NCBI RefSeq assembly: GCF_000372725.1
Contig: NW_005196379.1
Location: 190,247-254,246, forward strand
Direction: 5' to 3'
Origin: Emiliania huxleyi CCMP1516
Taxonomy: Eukaryota; Haptophyta; Isochrysidales; Noelaerhabdaceae
DNA: 64,000 nucleotides
Translations under genes and position numbers: made by a program
Notes under the pieces: generated by a model
Told to the model about the DNA's origin: nothing
The model's database searches: none
Seen by the model: the letters and a program-made list of their open reading frames with translations, nothing else
In this document: piece by piece, positions 1-10,496 of the stretch
Position numbering within the stretch: position 1 is the stretch's first letter
Layout: each line of letters starts with the position of its first letter

Positions 1-419
1 GGAAACGATCGACATCCCATGCGTTATCGTCTTTGGCAAATATCAAGGGACTTGGCCCAGCCGCCGAACTGTGATGGGACACCCTCGGAATCCAACTGCG
101 TACTGCTTGTGGCTACTCGAGTAGCTAGCACGCTTTTGGCATGCCGACGGCTAAGGCCGAAATCGTTATTGTTCCTCTTGCAGGTGTGAACACAAACAAA
201 GAAAGGATTAGCTGTATCACTCAGCTGTGCTCCGCTTATACTTACCTACGAAGCGTGAACAGCGTCACGAGTTTGAACAGCGATCCTTTGAACGATCTCG
301 GTGTCGAAACACCGCTCTGACAGCGCTCAACAGCTACACAGGTTCGGTCGGCCCCATCCTGCGGGCGGGGCGATAGGGGCCTGCTCCCCTGCCGCCGCTG
401 GAAGGTCTCTGGGGGAGCG
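1..419. other. No gene seen (left edge)
   Basis: I see no convincing reading frame, RNA gene or repeat shared with the rest of the window. Short open frames here overlap on both strands and have no recognisable motif. Confidence 0.4.
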
Positions 420-1340
420 CGGGGGGCCTAGAGGGTATCCATGCGGGGGGGAGGTGGGGTCACATGGCTCGCCGCAGGCGCCGATTTTTCGAGTTTCCCC
501 CCCCGAATTGTTACTTGTTTTCCTGGGAATTCGGCCCCCCGTCCGTATTGCGGCCAATGCTGTCCTAGATGCTATCACGCCTTGCGACAGCCTGTCGGCG
601 CTGCTGACCGTGCCCTGCTGCACAATTGATCACCTGCATAGCTCGCGGCCTTAGTATCCAGCATTCAGTGACGAGCTGATCGTACGGCCAGTAGGAAGGT
701 GTCCTTCCAGCTGCGTGCACACTTCTGACGCAATGCGCGTCACAAACTGCCTCGGCGACTGGCTGCTGGCACTCTCGAGGCTATGCCTACGCAGCCTCGC
801 GCGCATGGGCAGTCAAGATGGCCTATGCACCTTCTCAGGACAGCGCCGGTGCCTCTCTCTTGGACCGGCAAACTTGGTGGTCTCGTGTCACCAATGTGGG
901 ACCAGTGCGGCATCGCGCCATCGACAGCTCTGAACTGCGCCTCACCACTGACCGGGAAGGCCGCCAAGTGGGCCAACACCGGTCGCACATTATGGCAGCA
1001 GTCAGCAGTTCATCTCTGATAGCTAGAGCAGCAGCGTCAGGGTCGCAGGGTCGGATCGTGTCAAGCCTCTCGCCCGGCCGGCCGCGTGCAGACGTCGGCC
1101 TGTCTGCTGTCTGGAGTGATCTTTCGGCGGTCAGTACGACCGATCAGGTCGGAGATGGTTGGAGGACCTGTCTGTATGTACTTCGCGAGATCTCTCCAAA
1201 GCTGCCCTCTATTTAACCGTATGTAATCGGAAAGTTGGTGCTCTGAGCGACTCTGAGCGCCGGAGCCCCGTTTCCGCACACTGCGGCGCGGCGCACGGTG
1301 TGGGCCGGGGGGCCCCTGTGGGCCGGGGGGCCCCGCGCCC
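420..1340 (+). repeat. Long dispersed repeat, left arm of inverted pair
   Basis: This stretch matches the reverse complement of about 46195-47085 over most of its length. Shared landmarks are a GCGCCGATTTTT block near 480, a stretch around 720-1000 that reads similarly in translation in both copies, and the GTGTGGGCCGGGGGGCCCC block near 1300. There are small indels. The match holds at DNA level across stops, so this is a repeated element rather than a gene pair. The two arms lie 45 kb apart in opposite orientation. The element type is unknown. Confidence 0.8.
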
Positions 1341-1704
1341 TCCCAGAGAGGAAGGTGCGGCATTTTGGCGGCACCCAGAGGGAACAGACCCCCTATCCGG
1401 GTAGGAGCCCGAGTCCAGCGAGATCTACAGTGGCGAAGTCCCCCCGTGGACCGACCCTCCGATTTCATGAGACGAGAACAAACGGAGTGAAAAAATAGGG
1501 CGCCGCCAGACTGTGGCCACCCTACAGCCCGAGAGAGAGAGACAGCCCACCTCCCGAACCCGCATTTGGTACGCCGTTTCGGCACCCAATTTTTCGACCA
1601 TCACGCCGCCGAATTGGGGCGTGTCCCGACGGAGACGGAGGGAGTAAGACAGAGAGACGCGCGCCCCCGTTTGCCTAAGAGCCGCCCGACCCCCTTGGAG
1701 CCGT
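1341..1704. other. Intergenic, nothing seen
   Basis: No supported gene. It lies between the repeat arm and the first multi-exon gene and presumably holds that gene's promoter. I see no clear TATA box or other named element. Confidence 0.35.
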
Positions 1705-3804
1705 TTGTGGAGCTCCATGGCGAGAGCCCGCAGGGAAGCCGCGGATCCCGACTCGCAGCCGCCCCCCTCGCCGCCGCCTTCGCCCGCCTCCCTTCCTGCA
1801 GACCAATATTGTCAGCCGACACTGCCCAACTCGTGGCGATGGGCGGGATCGTTTGAGATGTATGCAGGCCCCCAAAACGACGAGTTTCTGCCCGTCGCTC
1901 TTGCTGGTGTGCACCCGGGATCAGCTCAACTCGGTGACGAAGTGGCCGGCGGCGGAACTGAAATTACTGACATACATGTCTTTGCGATGTGGTTCTCCAT
2001 CTCCCGATTCTCCTCCGACTATGGATTCCAGCAGTCAGCCATGATCCCCTGGCGGGCAGTGGAGGGGGTGGACAAAGATACTGGCGAATTCGACGGCTCG
2101 CGTGGCTGGTATGAGCCGCGGCCCATGAACGTCTACAGCACCTACGGGCCGGACGGCGCAGGTAAGGAGGACGACGGCTCGACCATCTGGGCCGACTGGA
2201 TGAGCTGCTGTAGCCCCATGTACCTCTGCACGGAGATGTTTTACTCGTGGGTCCTTGCAAATGGCGTGCTTGGCTTTGCTGCATTGGCGCTCGCCTCCCT
2301 CACGCTCCTCTTCCAGCTCATGATGGTCGACTTTGCGTGCGCCTCATCCCCCCCCCCCCCAAAACCACCGTGGGTGGTTGAGCCTCCCCCTCCCTTCCCC
2401 ATTGGCGCAGGGTGAACAACAACTTCCTCGCAAACATTCCAGCAACCTCCCTGTGGTCTGACTGGTGGGAAGACGATTCCCAGGTCTGGCGGCAATCCCC
2501 AGATGGCCTCCCCAAAAGGGCAGCAATCCATCAACTGACCGCCCCCACGATTGTAGTTTATGGTCAAGATCTTCTGGCCCTTTGGCCAGATGATGGCTTA
2601 CACTCAGGTTATTGGTGCAGTATACGATACGACGGGGATGAATCAGACCGGATCCGGTCCCTTCCTGAAGTACCAGCTCAAGTCCCTCGCTCGCCGGTGC
2701 CCCCCCACCACCACCACCACACCCGCCAACACCGCCACTTCCAACCTGCAACAACACCGCTCCCCCGCGCGCCCCCACCGGCACCGGCGGCCACGCGGGT
2801 TGACCGGTTTGAGGTGGCTCTGCGTTCAGGTACGAGGGCCAGACCTATGCCTACCCGATGATCTGCTACTGGGCGGTCTTTACAGAGATCACGACTGTGG
2901 TCTTCATCTCGTACTTTTCGCTTTTCCAGCCCATCGGCATGATGGAGCTTAACACGGGCAATCCAGCGGGTGACCTTGGAGCCGTGATGATGATGTACGG
3001 CGTGATGTCGGGCATCCCCGGCGGTATGCTCGCCGCGGTCTGGTGGGCGGGCTGCCTAACCGGCGGGACCAAAAACATGACGGTCGCCTACTTCATGGCC
3101 CCGCGCGTCGGGCGCACTACCACGATCCTGGCGATTGCCACGCACACATACCTGATGTTCTGGACGTACGGCCAGTTCTTCCTGTGGCATACATTCCCCA
3201 TTTCGTCCCTCTGGCTGTGGTCCGTGCCCATCTCGATGGTCTACTTTGGCATCCTGTGGAACTCCATCCCGTACCTCTCGGACGGGCCGGCGACGTGCTT
3301 CGCCCACGGTTCGGGTGCGCTCATCGCGCTCGGCATTTGCACGACGCTCGCTGCGATGGTGATTTATATTGCCCGCTACGGCTGCTTCATGTTCCCGTGC
3401 CTCTGTGCGCCGGACGTGCCGGGGTGGGTCTTCTTCCCTCCCTCTCCGGACCTCTCCAACCCAGCCGTGGCGGGCGTGTGGGATCACAAGCTCCTGTGCC
3501 TCTTCTTGGAGCGCGCCGCCGAGCTGCTCTGGGACCCGGCGGCCGCGCTGAGCCGCGAATGCTTGTGGGAGCCCGAGGAGGCCGAGTACCGGGGCTTCAC
3601 GTGCCCTCCACAGCCTGAGGCACGGCCGACGGTAGTCACCCGTGTCACTCTGCTCCTTTTTGCCTCCGTAGGATGGAGGGGAGGACGTACGTCACATCCT
3701 TCCCGCTGGACACGTCGGCTTATCCGCGAGGAATGCACACGGGCGTCGGCATGGCCAACGATATAGGCCAGAAGTTGGCCGAGCTGGAGGCCGTCGTCCT
3801 CTAG
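1705..3804 (+). CDS. Multi-pass membrane protein of unknown family (five exons)
   Basis: The family is not recognised. My exon model is 1705-2336, 2411-2483, 2557-2696, 2830-3612 and 3672-3804, which keeps one frame and gives about 586 residues. The first three introns are GT-AG; the last (3613-3671) fits best with a GC donor. The N-terminal part is soluble and rich in Trp, Asp and Gly. From about residue 190 there are repeated hydrophobic segments, including stretches around WAVFTEITTVVFISYF, AVMMMYGVMSGIPGGMLAAV, LAIATHTYLMFWTYGQFFLW and LIALGICTTLAAMVIYIARYG, so it has several membrane spans. The C-terminus is hydrophilic and ends in a short Leu/Glu-rich tail. The start is uncertain: the first 30 residues are Pro/Ser-rich and may be 5' leader or a missed exon. 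A transporter or receptor role is possible, but no signature supports it. Confidence 0.7.
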
Positions 3805-4345
3805 CCGTTGTTGCGCGCACATCTAGGGGCCGCACATGCCAGGAGAGCGCGCCGAGTACATTGGATCTCTCACCTTCAGGGTCTCTGTACTCGGAAAGTC
3901 GGGAGTAATTATTGCAACGCGACGTTTTATACGGTCCAACAGAGAGGAATCGAAAGAATTATCTCTGACTTCGGCCTTCGCCCCCACGCGCCCGCCGCCC
4001 GGCGGGAGTGTGCTGTGTGGAGCTGGAGAGGATCGATAAGATCTATTTCTATCGGTGTGATTCTATCAAAATCTCTATCGATTTTGGGGGGAGGTTGCAA
4101 TGGGGGCTACGGCTTTACATGGGGCGGAATGCTTTCGGAATGAGTATAGCTGTCCGCGCCTCGACAGCGGAAACCCAGCGGGACGTGCGCTGCTTCTGAG
4201 AGGGACCGCTGGCTATGCTGGGAGCTGTGTGCGCGAGACCGAGAGATGGAGAGAGAAAGAGAGAGAGGGAAAGGGAATCTGTGACTGTGTGCGGCCAACG
4301 GCCAAGCTGAGGAGGGGAGCAAATCCTGCGGCAGAGCTCTCGCAC
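3805..4345. other. Intergenic, convergent 3' ends
   Basis: This is the gap between two convergent genes. A short GA-rich tract (about 4238-4275) is the only low-complexity feature. No gene seen. Confidence 0.4.
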
Positions 4346-6527
4346 TCACAGGACCGGAGGGCTCTGATTCGCCGTCTTGAAGCAGTCCAAGCACGGCCAG
4401 CCGCCTACGGCACAATGCGGGCGGTGCGCCCCCCTCGGCCGCCCTCCCCTCCCTGTTCCTTGACCCTCACCTGCAGCGTCTCTGCGCTGCATCGCCGATC
4501 GGTCCCCTCTCTCTTCCGCCGCCGTGATGTGCTCGAACCTCGCGATCAGCTCCCGCACGTCGATGCCTGCGGGTGGCGGAGAGGCGGGCAAAGGAATGCG
4601 TGAATTGTGCGGAGGAGGCGCCGCCGGCTCGGGATGCGAGCTCTGGGGATGCGATTCGGGGATGCGAACTGGAGGGGCGCTCGATGCAGGGCAGTGCTGC
4701 TTGGAGGGCCGCGCCTCGCTCGCCCGCCTCCTTCTCCACCATGCCAAGCACCTGACGCGAGGCGTGGATCTCCGCTCAGTCTCGCGCGGCGGACCCCGCC
4801 CAAAGCCCACGCCACGCGCGCACCCGGGCCTCCCACTCGGACAGCGACACCTGTTCACAGCTCTTCTTTCACAGCTCCTCATTCACAGCTTGAGGACGGG
4901 CCTTTTCGTCGGAGAGCGCGACCCCGTCCGCTGGCGGGGTGGCCGCCTCCGCCTCCGCCTCCGCCTGCGCCTCCGCCTGCGCCTCCGCCTGCGCCTGCGC
5001 CTGCGCCTGCGCCTGCGCCTGCGCCTGCGCCTGCGCCTGCGCCTGCGCCTGGGCCCCGCCTGAGAGCTGCGGCCCGAGGGGAGGGGCGACGGACTCGACG
5101 GGAGGGAGCGGCGCCGGCGAGGTCGCCTCCTGAGGGGGGAAGGTGAGGGGGGAAGGGAGGGAAGGCGGTGCGGCGGGGAGGGCGAGGGGACAGACGGAGG
5201 CGGCCGAGATTCTTCCGAGCGTACCTCCGGGTCGCAGACCAGGACGGGCGTCGTGCCGGCGGCCAGGACTGGCGTCGTGCCGGCGGCGCTCTTTCCCGCG
5301 ACGAGGCGCTGCGCGTCGCCGAAGGAGGGCACCGTGGTGGGGAGGGCACCTGCGCGCGCGGCGTGACGGTGTGCGAGGAGGGGCCGGGAGGGCGTCGGGT
5401 CTCATGCGGTGAGGCGCCCTCGCAGGGCGGAGATCGCTCGAGGGACTCGGCCTCCCTGACCTCGCGGCTGGCCTGCGTGGGGCGGCGCGGTGGGCTGGTG
5501 CCAGAGCGGGTGGGCGTTGAGGGCGCGAGGGGTGAAGGGAGGGGCGGAGAGGGGAGGGGCGGAGAGGGGAGGGGCGGAGATGGGAGGGGCGGAGAGGGGA
5601 GGAGAGGAGAGGGGAGGGGCGGAGAGGGGAGGGGAGGAGAGGGGAGGGGCGGAGAGGGGAGGGGCGGAGAGGGGAGGGGAGGAGAGGGGAGGGGCGGAGA
5701 GGGGAGGGGCGGAGGAGCGTGCACCTCTCCGCCGTCGGCCGAATACGGGACGGGCCTACAGTGCCGCGGGCCGAATGTCAGCACTGACGCAGTCGCACGG
5801 CAGGCTCCCGTGAGGCGGCGGCGCGCGCCTCTCGAGATCAGAGAGTGGCGGCCCGGCCAAGCTGCCGCGGTTGGAGTGGGCGCTGAGGCTGCCCGACGAC
5901 TGACGTGCGGCCTGGGAGGTGGGAGGGAGGTGGGAGGCGCGAGGCTGGGAGGCGCGAGGAGGAGGGGAGGGAGGGAGGCGAGGGGAGCAGGGGGGGAGGG
6001 AGGCGAGGGGAGCAGGGGAGACACTCCTTGTCCATCTTGATCTCCCAAAATGGCTTGCTCTTTGCGACGCTGCGCGTCCGCTTGTGCGTAGGTGCCCCCT
6101 CGGGCGGCGGCGAGCAAGGCGGCTCGGACTGAGGCGTCTGCGTCACATCGGGCTGTGGCGACGAAGGCGGCTCGGATTGAGGCGGCGTCTGCGCCACTGT
6201 CTCTGGCGGTGGAGGGCCTGCGGCGAGTGTCCGCTGCGGAGAGAGCGGCAGCGCGTACGGAGAGAGCGGTGGCGGTGGCGGCGCACAGTCCTCATACGGC
6301 GGCACGGTTCGGCTCACGCACTGCTTCCTGCCCTTGTTGTTCCAGAACGGCCGCGACAATGTGTGGCGTATCCGCCGGTTGCCAGAAGGGCCAGATGTCT
6401 CCTCATCGTCAGCGGCAGGACAAGTCCGCTCGCGAAGCGTCTCTCTCCGGCGCGCGAAGGGCTTACTCATAGAGCGGCGTATCCCACGTGGGCTTGCCAC
6501 CTGGCATGCTGGCTGCGTGTCGGTCAT
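4346..6527 (-). CDS. Proline-rich protein with three SKPF(W) repeats and a coiled-coil tail
   Basis: Unknown family. The first exon (about 6527-5990, start ATG at 6527) carries three copies of a basic motif ending in SKPF or SRPF: IRRSMSKPFARRR, IRHTLSRPFWNNK and RSVAKSKPFWEIK. They are separated by Pro/Ser-rich linkers. Downstream minus-strand pieces read as exons in shifting frames: PSFGDAQRLVAGKSAAG near 5325-5290; an (Ala-Gln)n tract from a GCCTGC repeat near 4930-5050; VSLSEWEARVRAW near 4856-4815; VLGMVEKEAGERGAALQ near 4752-4700; and DVRELIARFEHITAAEE near 4565-4515. The last three are helical and charged. Exon borders are inferred, and one intron holds the 5530-5712 minisatellite. The basic aromatic repeat may bind a partner protein or a nucleic acid. 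The stop near 4346 is tentative. Confidence 0.5.
4930..5052. repeat. Hexanucleotide repeat GCCTCC/GCCTGC, coding
   Basis: About 20 units of a 6-bp repeat grade from GCCTCC into GCCTGC. On the minus strand it reads as alternating Ala and Glu/Gln in frame with the SKPF-repeat gene, so it probably encodes a low-complexity linker. Confidence 0.85.
5530..5712. repeat. GGGGAGGGGCGGAGA-type minisatellite
   Basis: Purine-rich repeats of about 10 and 15 bp (GGGGAGGGGCGGAGA and shorter variants), strongly strand-asymmetric. It lies where an intron of the minus-strand SKPF-repeat gene is expected, so the transcript would be pyrimidine-rich. Confidence 0.85.
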
Positions 6528-6605
6528 GAGAGCACACCTGGAAGGAGGCTGATCGCGAACGCAGCGTCCGCACACAGCTTGCCAGAAAAAATTCTTCGGC
6601 CCGCA

Positions 6606-6852
6606 GTGTCTGGTGTCTACTAGCCCCGAGTAGAGGGGGCGTCCCGCTGCTAGGGGAAACCCGGAGCGCAGAGCTAACCCTCGGGGACCCGTGTTTACTT
6701 TACGGCCCTCTCCCTGCGAACGCGCACCCCCAGGGCTAGGGCTCTCTAGCCCGTAACCCGATGCCAATCATCCGGCCCGCTGGGTGCGCTTCTTAGCTCC
6801 CCGGCCCCGGATGTGAGGCTAATGACTGCACTCCAAGTGCTCCAAGTGCTCC
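6606..6852 (+). repeat. 245-bp dispersed repeat, copy 1
   Basis: It starts at GTGTCTGGTGT and ends in the tandem CTCCAAGTGCTCCAAGTGCT. Highly similar copies lie at 7336-7590 and 21494-21737, with a 3' remnant at 18158-18220. The interior GGGCTAGGGCTCTCTAGCCC is a conserved near-palindrome. The 3' CTCCAAGTGCT motif is repeated once more just downstream (6868-6898). No tRNA-like A or B box or transposase frame is visible. Confidence 0.85.
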
Positions 6853-7335
6853 GGAACGTGTGGTTGCTGACTGCACTCCAAGTGCTGCAAGTGCTCATCG
6901 TGAACTACGACAAGGGAGGCCACGCCTCCCCGAGATCGATGAGGGGTCGGCGGAGGGGGGGGGGGCGAGCCGAGTACGATAGAGAGGCCGCGGGTGCGGG
7001 CGCGATTCCTCGACCAAGGAGAGCCGGCCCGATCGATCCCGGGGAGGGGAGGGGGCACGACCCAATGCCACCGTCCTCGCCCGGGGAGTCGGGCACGGGA
7101 TCGCCGGAGGCCGCGGAGTCAACGGGATCAGGCAGAGAAGACGAGACGGCGACGGGGCCGCGGCCAAAGAAGGCTAGGAGGGGAAGCCGGGCCCCGCATC
7201 CGTTGCCCAACCAGCGGAAAGCGAGCGGGGGGGGAGGACCGGGAGGAGAGGAGAGCCCCTCCGGATCGAGGGTGGGGAGGTCGAACGGAGAAGCCCTGAG
7301 GGACGTGACGTCGAGTGAGGATGTACGTCGTGTGC

Positions 7336-7590
7336 GTGTCTGGTGTTTATTCGCTCCGAGTAGAGGGGGCGCTCCGCAGCTAGGGCGTAGGGGAAAACCG
7401 GAGCGCGGACTAACCCTCGGAGACCCGTGTTTACTTTACGGCCCTTTCCCTGCGAACGCGCACCCCCCAGGGCTAGGGCTCTCTAGCCCGCAACCCGATA
7501 CCGATCGTCTGGCCCGCTGGGTGCGCTTCTTAGCTCCCCGGCCCTGGATGTGAGGTTAATGACTGCACTCCAAGTGCTCCAAGTGCTCAG
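7336..7590 (+). repeat. 245-bp dispersed repeat, copy 2
   Basis: Direct repeat of 6606-6852, 730 bp downstream, with scattered substitutions and a few small insertions. The pair could be the ends of a composite element, but the same unit also stands alone at 21494-21737. Confidence 0.85.
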
Positions 7591-7809
7591 GGCCTGCTCG
7601 CCATCCAGACATGGGTACGAAACAACGACACGACCAAGGCACGGGCACTCGGGCAGAGGAGCGAGAGAAGAACATAGGATGGATAGGGCGCCTGTTCACG
7701 GCATGGAGGGCGGCCACGCCGAACGGAAGGAGTCCGGAAGACGAATCGATCACGACGACACGCCACTAGCAATCCCGTCGTCAGATGTCACGATGCACCG
7801 AAGGGGCCC

Positions 7810-8545
<736 letters not shown>

Positions 8546-8749
8546 TGCTCGTGCACGTGGGGACCCCCTGTCCCCTTCTCTCGCGGCCCAACCCCCCCTC
8601 GCGTTTTGGCGTGTCCGTTTTAACTTTTATTTGAATAATTAACACTCGCGGCAGGGGCAGAAAGAGAGTCCGGAAGCCTCTCCCCTCGCCCCTACAAACC
8701 AAAGACACGTGAGGCAGGCACCAGAGCTCCGTGCAGTCGACCGCAGCTA

Positions 8750-9592
8750 CTAGCGGCCGCCTGCGTCGCCCGCGCCGTCCTCGCACTGCCTCCGGCGCTT
8801 GCGGCCGCGCACTGCCTCGCGAATGCGCCTCGCTTGCTCGGGGGAGATCCCGTCAAGCGGCGCGACCACCTGCTCCTTCCCATCCCCATCCCTCGCGCCC
8901 ACCTCAGCGGCGGCGTCCTCCGTGACGGCGGCGGCGGCCCTGCCGTCGGTGACGAGGCGGGTGACTGGCGACCCGCGCTGCTGCATGTAGGTCTCCAGGG
9001 TTTGGAAGTCGTTCTCGATGTAGTTGAGGTGGTCCGCAATCAGGTGCGAGGACTGGCAGCCAGGGCACGTCACGATCACGGTCCCGCGGGTGTACGCGTG
9101 GTGCGAGATAGAGTGCGAGTTCCGGCAGCCGCACTGGTTGCAAGTGAACTGCAGCTCAAACCGCGACTGCTTCCGCTTTGGCTTGCGCTGCGCCTGCTTT
9201 GACGGTGTGCGCTTTGCGAGGATGGCTCCAGCGCGAGACGGCTCCATGGCGTCCACCTGAGCGGAGCTGAAGCCCAGCGCAACCAGCTCCTCGCGCATAG
9301 CGCGCGTAATCATGAACTGCACCGACGCCACCGAGCGCCCCGTGTCCTCGATGGCTCGACCAGACCCGTCAGCGACGCGCGAAACCCGCAAGATCCGGCC
9401 ATCGGGCGCCTCATCGTCGTCCACCGGCCCAGGAGTGTGAACCAGCTGCGCCAGAGGCTGCGTGGCCCGGGCGGTCTTGCCAGGTCCGCGATACGCCAGG
9501 CTCGCTGCCTGCGATGAGGGACAGGCGCTAAAGCCGCTCAGATTGACGATCGCCACGATCAGCCAAGCCATGGACTGCACAGGTGTGAACAA
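8750..9592 (-). CDS. DNL-type zinc-finger protein (Zim17/Tim15/HEP family)
   Basis: Single exon of 280 residues. The family is identified by two CxxC pairs at C151/C154 and C176/C179 in the order FTCNQCGCRNSH, HHAYTRGTVIVTCPGC, HLIADHL. This is the DNL zinc finger of the co-chaperones that keep mitochondrial (and plastid) Hsp70 soluble and active. The family core is about 60-100 residues; this protein adds a 145-residue N-terminal part and a basic C-terminal tail ending in an RKRRR-type cluster. The start shown gives a hydrophobic MAWLIVAIVNLSGFSA segment at residues 8-23, which fits a signal or plastid-type leader better than a plain mitochondrial one. Organelle targeting is inferred. Residues 95-125 (REELVALGFSSAQVDAM) form a short helical module. 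Confidence 0.85.
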   Translation of the reverse strand: MFTPVQSMAWLIVAIVNLSGFSACPSSQAASLAYRGPGKTARATQPLAQLVHTPGPVDDDEAPDGRILRVSRVADGSGRAIEDTGRSVASVQFMITRAMREELVALGFSSAQVDAMEPSRAGAILAKRTPSKQAQRKPKRKQSRFELQFTCNQCGCRNSHSISHHAYTRGTVIVTCPGCQSSHLIADHLNYIENDFQTLETYMQQRGSPVTRLVTDGRAAAAVTEDAAAEVGARDGDGKEQVVAPLDGISPEQARRIREAVRGRKRRRQCEDGAGDAGGR

Positions 9593-10496
9593 CTCGAGTA
9601 GAGGATGGTCATACGACGACGGTCAGGTGTGGTTGCCCAGGTGTGAACAACACCTCGTGCCACGGCGCCGCAGGCGCCTGTTGATGGGTCCAGGTGATAG
9701 CCCTGGATAGGAAATGCATACGCCTAGTTGGACCTCAGATCGCCCGACCGCGTCCCGGTGCTCTGTGGTCGGATTTGTGACGCCGCCGCACCACGCCGCG
9801 GCCGGGGGCCCTCCGGAGGCCAAGGATGGCCGTGGCGGACCGGGACGAGCTCTGGGAGGTGGAGTGTCAATGAGTAAGAGACAGACCGTGTGCACAATAT
9901 CTCTCACTCTGGCTAAGCCAGGGGAGGCGATGCCGGGGCCGTACAGCAGCTTGATGGTGCTTCGCCGGCGTGCGTCCCGGAGCGGTCCCGGACGGGCGCC
10001 CAGGGGAGGAAAATGGAGGACAACGCCGACACCGCTCTGATTCGACTTTTAACTTCAAACAAAGACAGTCGCACACGCCACAGCGCGGCGCGTGCGACTG
10101 TCAGGAGCGGATCCGTCAGTTAGTCGAAGTCGTGTGGTTCACGCCGGGTCCCGGGATCGTGTCCTCCACAACCTGGGCAACCATTCAGGGCGACGAGTAG
10201 TTACTCGTGCAGGTGGGGACCCTGATCCCTGTGCTTCTCCCACCCTCGTTTGGCGGGTCCGTTTTATTTATTTATATATTGGCCGTACTTACCATAGCAG
10301 CGCGCGGAGGGGGCCGGAGGGGGGCGGGGCGGGGGGCTCTCGAGTCACGAGTGTCCCCCGAGAGCGGGAGCGACACGGTACACACGGTCACGGACGGAGC
10401 GGGTTAGGTTTTATTTCTATCTCTAAAAGTATCTAGATCGTGCCCTCACGAGTCAGGGCCGTCAGCGCCGTCACTCCCTAGCCGCCGGCCTTCACA
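9593..10496. other. Intergenic
   Basis: No supported gene. CAGGTGTGAACAAC occurs twice (near 9580 and 9640). A TGGCGGGTCCGTTTTATTTATTTAT block at about 10251-10275 resembles blocks near 8600, 46040 and 47612. Confidence 0.4.

Larger units (their letters stand above)
6528..7809. other. Non-genic stretch carrying two dispersed repeats
   Basis: Apart from the two repeat copies at 6606-6852 and 7336-7590, I see no supported gene. A long open frame across 6813-7553 begins and ends in repeat sequence and is Arg/Gly/Pro-rich in all frames, so I treat it as spurious. Confidence 0.5.

Noticed and set aside
1705-3804. Ammonium transporter
   Set aside because: The membrane spans and Gly-rich loops looked similar at first, but none of the conserved ammonium-transporter blocks is present.
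6813-7553. 246-codon open frame between two dispersed repeats
   Set aside because: It starts and ends in repeat sequence, is Arg/Gly/Pro-rich, has no domain, and other frames are equally open in this GC-rich DNA.
7336-7590. LTR retrotransposon with LTRs at 6606 and 7336
   Set aside because: The intervening DNA is too short and lacks any gag/pol motif, primer site or polypurine tract, and the unit also occurs singly.
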